A stretch of 64,000 bases of DNA, from NCBI GenBank assembly GCA_002428735.1, contig DIXO01000019.1, positions 27,549 through 91,548 on the forward strand. Reading direction: 5' to 3'. The notes beneath the pieces are model-generated. The model did not search any database and was not told the origin of the DNA. It saw only the letters and a program-made list of their open reading frames with translations. Shown here one piece after another: positions 26,963 through 33,556 of this stretch. Each line of letters begins with the position of its first letter. Position 1 is the first letter of the stretch. The translations under genes and the position numbers were made by a program. Origin of the DNA: Syntrophaceae bacterium UBA6078 (GTDB lineage Bacteria; Desulfobacterota; Syntrophia; Syntrophales; UBA2210).

Positions 26963-28315
26963 ATGTCGAAACGGATTCTCCTCATTAACCCCTGGATACA
27001 TGATTTCGCGGCCTATGATCTCTGGGCCGCCCCCCTGGGACTCCTCTCGCTCGGCGCCATCCTGCGGGAAAACGGCTATAAGGTATCTCTGATCGACTGT
27101 TTGAACCCCTTCCACCCTGCCCTTGACCTCCAGAGCGGAAGCAAGCCCCTGACGCGAACCCCCGCCGGAAGGGGAACCTTCTACAAGGAAGAAATCACAA
27201 AACCGTTGGCCCTAAGGGACTTCCCCCGGAAATACAGCCGGTACGGCATCCCCCCTTCCCTCTTCGAGAACGAACTGCGCCGAATACCGCGCCCGGACGC
27301 CGTCTTCGTCACATCGATCATGACCTACTGGTATCCGGGCGTCTTCGAGGCGATAGAGATGGTCCGCCAGGTCCTTCCCCGTGTTCCCATTGTTCTGGGG
27401 GGAATCTACGCCACCCTCTGCACAGATCATGCGCTGCGACATGCAGGCACCGACATTGTGACTGCCGGAGCAGGAGAAGATGTCCTTCCAGGAGTCTTAA
27501 AGGAATTGTTCAACGATTCTTCCTCCCGCATTCCGGACAGGGACGATCTCGATTCCCTCCCCTACCCTGCCTTTGATCTTATTCCGCACCGCGATCAGGT
27601 CTCCATCATGACATCACGGGGCTGCCCCTTCCGGTGTTCCTACTGCGCATCGGCCCTCCTGAGCGGCGGATTCAGAACCCGCAATCCCCTGCGGGTTGTG
27701 GACGAAATAGCCTTCTGGAACAGGGAGTTCGGCATCACGAACTTCTCTTTTTACGATGACGCCCTTCTTATCGATCGGGAGCGACGCGTCATTCCCATGC
27801 TGGAGGAAGCATTGCAAAGAGGGCTGGCCTGTACCTTTCACTGTCCCAACGGTCTCCATCTGAGAGAAATGGACGCGTCCCTGGCCGGACTGATGTTCCG
27901 GGCCGGGTTTCAGACAATACGTTTCGGTTTTGAGACCGCGAGCGCTCGCAGGCAGGCCGACACGGGAGGGAAAATAACCAATGAGGAAACAAAGACGGCA
28001 GTGACGTATCTGCGGGAGGCAGGATACAGCGGAAAGGATATCGGGACGTACATCCTGTGCGGACTCCCCGGCCAGAGCTTCTCCGAAGTCCTCGAAAGCA
28101 TAGACTTTATCCGCTCATGCGGGGCCAGGCCCGTTATCGCGGAATTCTCGCCCATACCGGGCACACCGATATGGGCAGAAGCGGTTAACGCATCACCATA
28201 TAATATCCAGGAAGAACCCCTCTACCACAACAACACCCTCCTCCCCTGCCGGGGAAAGGACTTTACCTACGAGATGTACAGGGAATTAATACGTGTGGCG
28301 AGAAAACCGGTCTAA
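26963..28315 (+). CDS. Radical SAM protein with N-terminal B12-binding-like domain
   Basis: A 450-residue protein. The first 190 residues resemble a cobalamin-binding Rossmann domain (LLINPWIHDFAAYDLW, then LGLLSLGAILRENGYKVSLIDC), with the usual base-off His site not obvious. The radical SAM core starts at TSRGCPFRCSYCAS near residue 220, giving the CxxxCxxC cluster, and continues with FYDDALLID and GFETAS. Related proteins are methyltransferases or cyclases acting on lipids, hopanoids or tetrapyrroles. It is a lone gene, so no substrate can be inferred. Confidence 0.85.
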   Translation: MSKRILLINPWIHDFAAYDLWAAPLGLLSLGAILRENGYKVSLIDCLNPFHPALDLQSGSKPLTRTPAGRGTFYKEEITKPLALRDFPRKYSRYGIPPSLFENELRRIPRPDAVFVTSIMTYWYPGVFEAIEMVRQVLPRVPIVLGGIYATLCTDHALRHAGTDIVTAGAGEDVLPGVLKELFNDSSSRIPDRDDLDSLPYPAFDLIPHRDQVSIMTSRGCPFRCSYCASALLSGGFRTRNPLRVVDEIAFWNREFGITNFSFYDDALLIDRERRVIPMLEEALQRGLACTFHCPNGLHLREMDASLAGLMFRAGFQTIRFGFETASARRQADTGGKITNEETKTAVTYLREAGYSGKDIGTYILCGLPGQSFSEVLESIDFIRSCGARPVIAEFSPIPGTPIWAEAVNASPYNIQEEPLYHNNTLLPCRGKDFTYEMYRELIRVARKPV

Positions 28316-28620
28316 CAGGTATTCTGTTACCGGGCAATCCCGTCACACTATGTTTGCTCGATGCCATACGCGTAATGACGATAGTGCATGACCTTCCTAA
28401 CCAGAACCATAAGCCATAAATAAGCTTCCGGCCTGAATTTTTCCTTGTTTTCCATGATAACGTGGCCTATAGTAACAAAACAGGAAAATCAAGCGGTTAT
28501 TTCTCGCTTATATCGACTTAATATAAGAATAGGTGACATTGATCCCCTGCTATAACAGTAATATTATGTAACATATTTCATCTATTGACACTGATGGCAA
28601 GTAGGAAGGAGGTGATTAAT
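28316..28620. other. Intergenic region with one REP-like sequence, no gene
   Basis: This AT-rich stretch has no convincing frame. A segment at 28518-28546, running TTAATATAAGAATAGG then TGACATTGATCCCC, has the form of the short AT-tail plus GTCCCC-type repeats found further right. The last 20 bases carry a very strong ribosome site for the small gene that follows. Confidence 0.4.
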
Positions 28621-28761
28621 ATGCCGAATAAAGATGAAACCGGACCAAAGGGTCAGGGACCAAAAGACGGCCATGGTAAAGGTAAGGGTAAGGGCAAAGG
28701 CTCCGGCCAAGGACCGATGACTGGCGGGAAGAAAGGAATCAAGAAAACAACCAAAAAGTAA
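28621..28761 (+). CDS. Small Gly/Lys-rich protein (DUF5320-like)
   Basis: A 46-codon gene too short for routine ORF calling. AAGGAGGTGATTAAT directly precedes the ATG, an almost perfect ribosome site. The peptide begins MPNKDETGPKGQGP, has a run of KG pairs, and repeats GQGPMTGG near residue 29. The GTGPxGxGPMTG pattern recalls DUF5320, a family of small proteins often near iron-molybdenum cofactor-type or ferredoxin genes in anaerobes. There are no cysteines or membrane segments; it is strongly basic. Function is unknown. Expression looks likely from the ribosome site. Confidence 0.7.
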   Translation: MPNKDETGPKGQGPKDGHGKGKGKGKGSGQGPMTGGKKGIKKTTKK

Positions 28762-28791
28762 ACCGGATTTGTAAACGAGAATTGAGCGCTT

Positions 28792-28897
28792 GCGAACAAC
28801 CGCATTAACGCAGACCAAAAAGGTCGGCGTCAACAGTATGGTTGAATTTCATGCCTTGCGGCCCGGCCTTTTTGGCTGGTTATGCGGTGCGTTAGCC
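28792..28897. repeat. attC-like imperfect inverted repeat
   Basis: A 106-base imperfect inverted repeat. Outer arms are ACCGCAT (28799-28805) and ATGCGGT (28882-28888); inner arms are CCAAAAAGG (28815-28823) and CCTTTTTGG (28867-28875). It is bordered by GCGAAC on the left and GCGTTAGCC on the right. The AAC...GTTAG borders and paired inner arms resemble an integron attC recombination site; the left border is a poor match to the RYYYAAC consensus. It could also be a simple terminator of the small gene. Confidence 0.4.
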
Positions 28898-28942
28898 GTA
28901 ATACTACAAACATTTCATTTCATTCAACGAAAGGAGTTTACT

Positions 28943-29158
28943 ATGGCAAGGGGATCAACAAGTACAATGAAAATAATCGGAATTATCCTTGTGGTTATCG
29001 GTGCTGGGCTTGCGCTATGGGGATATCAATTATCTGGTTCTGTCGGTTCGCAAATAACACAGGCTGTTACGGGTTCGGATACGGATAAGGTAATGATTTT
29101 CTACATTGCTGGTGCTGTCAGTTTTGTTGTCGGCATATACCTTTTCGCTAAAAAATAA
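28943..29158 (+). CDS. DUF3185-type small membrane protein
   Basis: A 71-residue protein with two membrane segments (about residues 9-28 and 48-67) separated by a polar loop with TGSDTDKV. The pattern KIIGIILVVIGAGLALWGYQ and the closing FVVGIYLFAKK fit the DUF3185 family of small stress-type membrane proteins. ATG 28943 is chosen because AAAGGAG stands just upstream; the open frame continues upstream into the attC-like repeat but has no ribosome site there. It sits 13 bases before another small membrane protein gene. Confidence 0.8.
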   Translation: MARGSTSTMKIIGIILVVIGAGLALWGYQLSGSVGSQITQAVTGSDTDKVMIFYIAGAVSFVVGIYLFAKK

Positions 29159-29171
29159 CACTGGAGGCAAC

Positions 29172-29423
29172 ATGGATATCATTAACTTGATAATATTTTT
29201 AGCAATTGGCGCACTGGTTGGCTGGCTTGCTGGTAACATAGTGAAGGGAAGAGGGTTTGGCGTCTTAGGCAATATTATTGTGGGAATTGTGGGCGCTGTA
29301 TCAGGTGGCTTTGTATTCGGTTTGCTCGGCATAACAACGGGCGGGTTATTAGGCTCTATAATTATGGCCACTATTGGCGCTGTTATTTTGTTGTATATAA
29401 TCAGTATAGTTAAGAAGGCCTAA
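29172..29423 (+). CDS. GlsB/YeaQ/YmgE family stress-response membrane protein
   Basis: An 83-residue protein of three glycine-rich hydrophobic segments: IIFLAIGALVGWLAGNI, then a polar GRGFG loop, IIVGIVGAVSGGFVFGLLG and the last segment. This is the transglycosylase-associated (Pfam Transgly_assoc) or GlsB family, induced by general stress in many bacteria, of uncertain biochemical role. ATG 29172 has TGGAGG upstream. With the DUF3185 gene it forms a two-gene unit. Confidence 0.9.
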   Translation: MDIINLIIFLAIGALVGWLAGNIVKGRGFGVLGNIIVGIVGAVSGGFVFGLLGITTGGLLGSIIMATIGAVILLYIISIVKKA

Positions 29424-29717
29424 CTCAATAGCAGCTAATCGGGCAGGCGGAGGTTTCTCTCCCCAGGCCCCACACCACCCGGCGTGCGGGTCCGCACCGG
29501 GCGGTTCACCGGGATTGGGATAATTGGGGGACATCTTACTAATTTATCAAGAACAAAGCCGATAAATAAATATACTGTCCCCGTATTGTCCCTAATAAAA
29601 GCCATCAATAGGGAGAAGACCATTTCAAAAAAGGAGGATAATCGGATATTCGGGGGACATCTTACTAATTTCTGGCTGCTGCTGATTATGGCGTTATACA
29701 AAGGGGGAAAGTATTAA
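29424..29717. other. Repeat-bearing spacer upstream of the PIN gene
   Basis: This holds three kinds of sequence and no supported gene. At 29475-29504 is a G/C-rich hairpin whose minus strand reads like the sequence found downstream of group II intron reverse transcriptases. GGGGGACATCTTACTAATTT occurs twice (29526-29545 and 29652-29671), 126 bases apart. Between them, at 29561-29592, is a run of ATAAATATACTGTCCCC followed by GTATTGTCCC. Open frames across it are built from these repeats and lack family similarity. Confidence 0.55.
29526..29671. repeat. Two direct copies of a 20-base REP-like sequence
   Basis: Identical 20-base units at 29526-29545 and 29652-29671. Read on the minus strand each is AAATTAGTAAGATGTCCCCC, a form I associate with repeats that accompany REP-type tyrosine transposases in delta-type bacteria (recollection, not a search). 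A diverged third copy is at 30741-30760. Confidence 0.75.
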
Positions 29718-30230
29718 ATGATAGACTATGCACGATTCCATTTTCTTGATGCTTCAGCATTAGTCAAACTACTGCTTCATCCAGACATAATCGAAGAAGG
29801 CAGCGAAAGACTCGCAGACTATCGCAGAGACAACTCCAACTTTGGTACAATCAACTTATGCATCACTGAAGCTCTAACCGTGATCAAGTCAAAGCATTTC
29901 GGCAGCAAAAAAAATCGAAGTCTCAATTTGGATGGTTATCTCATTGTTGCCAATCGTTTGAAAGTGATGCTTGGACATAAGACTATAAGGGCATTTGAAT
30001 TTGATTTTCTCAGTAATAGAAATTTTACTGAAGCATGCCATCTTGTTAAAAATCATGGAATTGACCTTATAGATGCTTTCCAGCTTTTATCCGTCAGCTC
30101 AGGCCCATTCAGCAGCCTCACTGGCAAATCACATACCCTCTTCATTACCGCAGACGAGAATTTATCGAAAGCCGCTCAAAATGAAGGAATCGAGACTTGG
30201 TATTGCATCAGAGATGCTCCAAGTAATTAA
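29718..30230 (+). CDS. PIN-domain protein, possible VapC-like ribonuclease
   Basis: A 170-residue protein with the PIN acidic residues in order: FLDASALVKLL (Asp11), CITEAL (Glu54), GIDLIDAFQLL (Asp near 115 and 118) and FITADENLSKAA (Asp near 147). PIN proteins are usually RNases, often toxins paired with a small upstream antitoxin. No convincing antitoxin gene is found upstream: the 230 bases before it are repeats. AAAGGGGG precedes the ATG. Base composition is AT-rich compared with the core genes, consistent with transfer. Confidence 0.75.
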   Translation: MIDYARFHFLDASALVKLLLHPDIIEEGSERLADYRRDNSNFGTINLCITEALTVIKSKHFGSKKNRSLNLDGYLIVANRLKVMLGHKTIRAFEFDFLSNRNFTEACHLVKNHGIDLIDAFQLLSVSSGPFSSLTGKSHTLFITADENLSKAAQNEGIETWYCIRDAPSN

Positions 30231-30299
30231 TAATACATAATAAATCAATACGCCTGACGGCCTTCAGCCGCCGATTATCACTTATCGTTAGGTGAATAT
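30231..30299. other. Short spacer with GTTAG-type end, weak attC resemblance
   Basis: The stretch contains CGGCCTTCAGCCG, a small hairpin, and ends in TTATCGTTAGGTG 10 bases before the next ATG. GTTAGGT fits the right-hand core of integron attC sites, but the left half does not pair convincingly with it. Confidence 0.2.
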
Positions 30300-30707
30300 A
30301 TGAGCATATTGGGTTGGGTATTTCTTATAGGATTCGCGGGCGTTATTTGGGCTCTATTCTCTCAAAGAAAAGTCATATCAAATTTGCGAAGCAATGTTTG
30401 GGATCTCTCCAAGCAAGTCGAAGAAATGGAAAAGGCCAACGAAGCGTTTGATAAGAAAGCAAAAGAAATTGAAGAATTTTCGCTGTCGCTCCGTGATCCG
30501 GTTGAGCGCCCGCTGGCGCTGGCGGGGTTCGATGCACAGGAGATATATATCTTGAAACTCCATTTGGGCGAGATGAACATTAGCTTAGCACCCGTGTACA
30601 GCAGTTTCGAGAAACAACACCCAGAGTTGTGGAAAAAATACCAGTGCTATCTAGAAGAAGGTGGTATGCCGGTCGAAGCCCTTTGGAACAAGTATAGTCA
30701 GGAGTAG
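30300..30707 (+). CDS. Small membrane-anchored coiled-coil protein, unknown function
   Basis: A 135-residue protein I do not recognise. Residues 4-20 form one membrane segment (GWVFLIGFAGVIWALF), followed by a basic stretch and a coiled coil (about 24-65, rich in E, K, A), then a soluble tail (about 70-135) ending VEALWNKYSQE. The tail pattern, with FDAQEIYILKLHLGEM, suggests a small helical domain. It is monocistronic inside the accessory island, with attC-like and REP-like sequences on either side. The gene is AT-rich in its first half. Confidence 0.6.
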   Translation: MSILGWVFLIGFAGVIWALFSQRKVISNLRSNVWDLSKQVEEMEKANEAFDKKAKEIEEFSLSLRDPVERPLALAGFDAQEIYILKLHLGEMNISLAPVYSSFEKQHPELWKKYQCYLEEGGMPVEALWNKYSQE

Positions 30708-30740
30708 GTGAAAGCGCTTGGGGAAAATCTTTAGAAATCT

Positions 30741-30803
30741 GGGGGCATCGTACCTATTTCCATACGATAGAAATAACGGAACCAGGGATACTTCCCGTAT
30801 TTT
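30741..30803. repeat. Compound REP-like repeat
   Basis: GGGGGCATCGTACCTATTTC at 30741-30760 is a diverged copy of the 20-base repeat at 29526. It is followed by an imperfect palindrome, GAAATAACGG (30770-30779) with CCCGTATTTTC (30793-30803), around the core CCAGGGATACTT. A related half, ACAGGGGATATCTCCCG then TATTTTTA, recurs at 38186-38210. The surrounding 30708-30961 stretch holds no gene I can support. Confidence 0.6.
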
Positions 30804-30961
30804 CTATGACCCCCCTTCCCCTTTCGAAGGCGGCCCGGTGCAAATAAATCCCAAATCAATTCCGCAAATCAGTTCTCCAAATCAATCCTTGCAAAACATG
30901 ACATCACTATGTAGTATGGCGCCTCGAAAAATTCCGGGTATTTCCCCGACAGGAGGCTACA

Positions 30962-31399
30962 ATGAAAACTCGAATTGCCGTCATCATAGCTTTGAGCGGT
31001 CTGCTGCTCAGTCTTATGGCGGGTTGCGCCGGCACCACTTCATTCCAGAAGGTTGATGTTGATCAAAGCAAGGCCCTTATTTATGTGTTTCGACCGGAGA
31101 GCGCTTTTGCCCGGGGTGAAATGTTCAAGCTTGAGGTCAATGGCACTATGAAGGGGATGCTGCTCAACAATGGCTATCTTCCCGTACCTGCCGATCCCGG
31201 CGAAGTTACCGTTGCGGTGTTTAAGAATTCGTTGATTACCAAGCCCCTTCTGGCCGATCTGACGCTCACCGCCAAGGCGGGAGATGTTTACTATATTAAA
31301 GTGAAGCCCGGCATAGCCTGGACGGTCAAAATGTTCAAGCTTGATAGTGAGCAAGGGGCTGAAGAAATCAAGTCTGCGGTTTTGTATCAGACAAAGTGA
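30962..31399 (+). CDS. DUF2846-type lipoprotein
   Basis: A 145-residue outer-membrane or periplasmic lipoprotein. The signal peptide ends in the lipobox LMAGC with Cys22, and the mature domain opens with KALIYVFRPESAF, the characteristic start of DUF2846, continuing with an all-beta pattern and GDVYYIKVKPGIAW. Function is unknown; members often occur beside stress or defence-like loci. AGGAGG precedes the ATG at good distance. No operon partner. Confidence 0.8.
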   Translation: MKTRIAVIIALSGLLLSLMAGCAGTTSFQKVDVDQSKALIYVFRPESAFARGEMFKLEVNGTMKGMLLNNGYLPVPADPGEVTVAVFKNSLITKPLLADLTLTAKAGDVYYIKVKPGIAWTVKMFKLDSEQGAEEIKSAVLYQTK

Positions 31400-31505
31400 A
31401 CATGCCTTTTTCTCCCACGAGTGAAGAAGCTTCCAGCCCACGCTGGCATTCGATTGGGGTTATTGCGCGCAAAAGCGATCGCAGAAAGAACAACGGGCGA
31501 CCAAC

Positions 31506-32270
31506 GTGACTGAAACCGTAACAAACGTGAGTGCTTACGGAAACTGGGTCTCTCCCCGACTCATCCTCGTGCCGGTTTTTCTTGCTGTGATTTCGGCAGT
31601 ATTGATTGTTATTTCTCCCTACTTTTTGATTCCAACCGGAGTGTTTCTGCTCATTGCAGGTTATTTTCTCTATGCACGGCATCTCTTCTCTCCGACGGGA
31701 GGGAATATCCAGGAACAGGTGTGCTCGGTAGTAATGGAGAAACTTGACTGGGACGGTCAAGGCCGCGCTTTGGATATTGGGTGCGGGAGCGGTGCTCTGA
31801 CAATACAAATCGCAAAGAAATACCCCAACGCGAAAGTGGCAGGCATCGATTACTGGGGAGGAATGTGGGGATACTCCGAGGGTGCATGCCAACGGAATGC
31901 GAGCCAGGAAGATGTGGCCGATCGTGTCACATTCCAGAAGGCAAGCGCTTCTTCACTTCCCTTTGGGGATGAAGAATTCGACGCTGTGGTCAGCAACCTG
32001 GTTTTCCACGAGGTAAAAGACACCTCCAATAAAGTCTCTCTCATAAAAGAAGCCCTGCGTGTATTGAAGAAGGGCGGCACATTCACATTTCAGGATCTGT
32101 TCCATATCAGGCACTTCTACGGCACGCCCGAAGACCTTCTGACAACAATCAAAAGTTGGGGGGTACGTGAGGTAGAATTTGTCGATACCCGCGCATTACC
32201 GTTCATTCCAACGGCACTGAAACTCCCCTTCATGTTAGGAACAGTGGGACTTATGACAGGAGTAAAATGA
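31506..32270 (+). CDS. Membrane-anchored class I SAM methyltransferase
   Basis: A 254-residue protein with two N-terminal membrane segments (about residues 16-60) and then a Rossmann methyltransferase domain. Motif I is ALDIGCGSGALTIQIA near residue 90, and the acidic end of strand 2 is GIDYWGG. It is followed by FDAVVSNLVFHEV and a post-motif KGGTFTFQDLF. The fold suits methylation of small molecules or lipids at the membrane. The start is a GTG with no strong ribosome site, so it could begin slightly elsewhere. It precedes a second methyltransferase by 168 bases. Confidence 0.8.
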   Translation: MTETVTNVSAYGNWVSPRLILVPVFLAVISAVLIVISPYFLIPTGVFLLIAGYFLYARHLFSPTGGNIQEQVCSVVMEKLDWDGQGRALDIGCGSGALTIQIAKKYPNAKVAGIDYWGGMWGYSEGACQRNASQEDVADRVTFQKASASSLPFGDEEFDAVVSNLVFHEVKDTSNKVSLIKEALRVLKKGGTFTFQDLFHIRHFYGTPEDLLTTIKSWGVREVEFVDTRALPFIPTALKLPFMLGTVGLMTGVK

Positions 32271-32286
32271 AAAGCACGCGCCTTCT

Positions 32287-32321
32287 CCCCTGCCCTGGAG
32301 ACGAACCCGAAAACGCAGGGG
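32287..32321. repeat. Long-loop hairpin between the two methyltransferase genes
   Basis: CCCCTGC (32287-32293) pairs with GCAGGGG (32315-32321) over a 21-base loop. No T-run follows, so it is not a typical intrinsic terminator. It may still separate the two methyltransferase transcripts. Confidence 0.3.
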
Positions 32322-32438
32322 GGAATCCGCCCGGCTAGAGTCAATATAATTCGGTGAGGAAGCGCCACTCCGCTTAGTAAAGACTCCCCCATCACTGGAT
32401 GTTTGACTCATTTTTTTCGAGAAACCAGGATAACCGTC

Positions 32439-33212
32439 ATGGGCGAACAACTGAAATCTATTCACGAATTTGACTTCTCACTGATCTGCGAATATTTTTC
32501 ACAGCTAGAGAGACAGGGGCCCGGCAGCCCTGAAGTCACCATCAAGGCCTTGAGCTTTATCGATAATCTGACGGACGAATCTCGCATCGCCGATATCGGG
32601 TGCGGGACCGGTGGTCAAACAATGGTAATGGCTCACCACGCGCCGGGACACATAACCGGCATTGACCTGTTCCCCCTCTTTATCGATCTCTTTAACGCGC
32701 ATGCTCACAAACTGAATCTTCAGGATAGAGTAAATGGCATTGTCTGTTCCATGGACAATCTGCCTTTTCAACACGAAGAACTGGACCTGATCTGGTCGGA
32801 AGGCGCAATCTATAATATCGGGTTTGAACGCGGCTTGAATGAATGGCGTACGTTTCTGAAAACGGGTGGCTTTATTGCCGTTTCTGAGGCATCGTGGTTT
32901 ACCGAAGGGCGCCCTCACGAAATCGACAGGTTCTGGACGGAGGAATATCCGGAGATGGATACGATTGCCCATAAGGTTGCGCAGATGCAGAAGGCCGGAT
33001 ACATTTCCATGGCCACGTTTGTTCTGCCTGAAAATTGCTGGACGGAACATTTTTATACCCCGCAAGTTTCCGCACAGGAAAAATTTCTTAAAACGTACGC
33101 GGGGAATAAGATCGCTGAAGAGCTGATCGCAAACCAACGGCATGAAGCGGAGTTGTATTACACATATAAGGAGTTTTACGGCTATGTCTTCTATATCGGG
33201 AAGAAGATCTGA
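32439..33212 (+). CDS. Class I SAM-dependent methyltransferase
   Basis: A 257-residue soluble methyltransferase. Motif I reads IADIGCGTGGQT near residue 50, followed by the cofactor-binding acidic residue in GIDLFPLF and by DLIWSEGAIYNIGF, then a post-motif KTGGFIAVSEASWF. A C-terminal helical part ends with YTYKEFYGYVFYIGKKI. The EGAIYN segment is shared with methyltransferases of small metabolites. ATG 32439 is preferred to a TTG 36 bases upstream because AGGA stands before it. Substrate unknown. Confidence 0.82.
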   Translation: MGEQLKSIHEFDFSLICEYFSQLERQGPGSPEVTIKALSFIDNLTDESRIADIGCGTGGQTMVMAHHAPGHITGIDLFPLFIDLFNAHAHKLNLQDRVNGIVCSMDNLPFQHEELDLIWSEGAIYNIGFERGLNEWRTFLKTGGFIAVSEASWFTEGRPHEIDRFWTEEYPEMDTIAHKVAQMQKAGYISMATFVLPENCWTEHFYTPQVSAQEKFLKTYAGNKIAEELIANQRHEAELYYTYKEFYGYVFYIGKKI

Positions 33213-33306
33213 GTCAAGACAAGCACACAATTGTCGAGCCGAAACGCACCCGGACAGGCATTCAGCTACGCTCCATTCCAGCCGTTGAAGGATGGCAGTG
33301 TAAAAG

Positions 33307-33430
33307 ATGAAGCAATTTAAGATAGTGATCGAAGAACATCCCGATACATATGTCGCTTACCCTTAGGGATTGAAAGGAGTGGTTATCGGACTTCGAGGCA
33401 TTCATTGCCGATGCTGGAGTGGCCGTTTAA
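33307..33430 (+). pseudogene. Broken HicB-like antitoxin gene
   Basis: From ATG 33307 the frame encodes MKQFKIVIEEHPDTYVAYP and stops at TAG 33364. The same frame past the stop gives GLKGVVIG, matching the usual AYPLGLKGVVVG of HicB antitoxins, so the TAG replaces a Leu codon. Further on, a shifted frame reads DFEAFIADAGVAV to TAA at 33428-33430, which resembles a HicB C-terminal end. The middle of the normal protein is missing. One nonsense change plus a deletion or frameshift makes it inactive. Confidence 0.65.
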
Positions 33431-33539
33431 TGCGAATTTCTCAGCAGACGCCGTCATTAAGAAAGTTATAAGCACCTTGGAGCAACCCGGTTTTCGGTTG
33501 ATTTGTGGGGGGAATCACATCGCAATTCACAGCCGTTAG
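33411..33539 (+). pseudogene. Remnant of a HicA-like toxin gene
   Basis: A 42-codon frame overlapping the HicB remnant. Its body, DAVIKKVISTLEQPGFRLI then GGNHIAIH, follows the HicA mRNA-interferase pattern (a helix, then GFxLVRQRGSHxxxR), but the RQRGSH core is altered to CGGNH. The N-terminal strand is degenerate and the C-terminal part is missing. The HicB-then-HicA order with overlapping ends supports a former module. It ends just before the TSUP permease gene. Confidence 0.55.
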
Positions 33540-33556
33540 ACGTATCAGGAGGTATT

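Noticed and set aside
29484..29717. 77-codon frame before the PIN gene, considered as its antitoxin
   Set aside because: It is made of two copies of a 20-base repeat (the GGHLTNF/GGHLTNL phrases) and lacks any DNA-binding fold.
30718..31056. 112-codon frame upstream of the DUF2846 lipoprotein
   Set aside because: It crosses a REP-like palindrome and overlaps the well-supported lipoprotein start. Its peptide is low-complexity.
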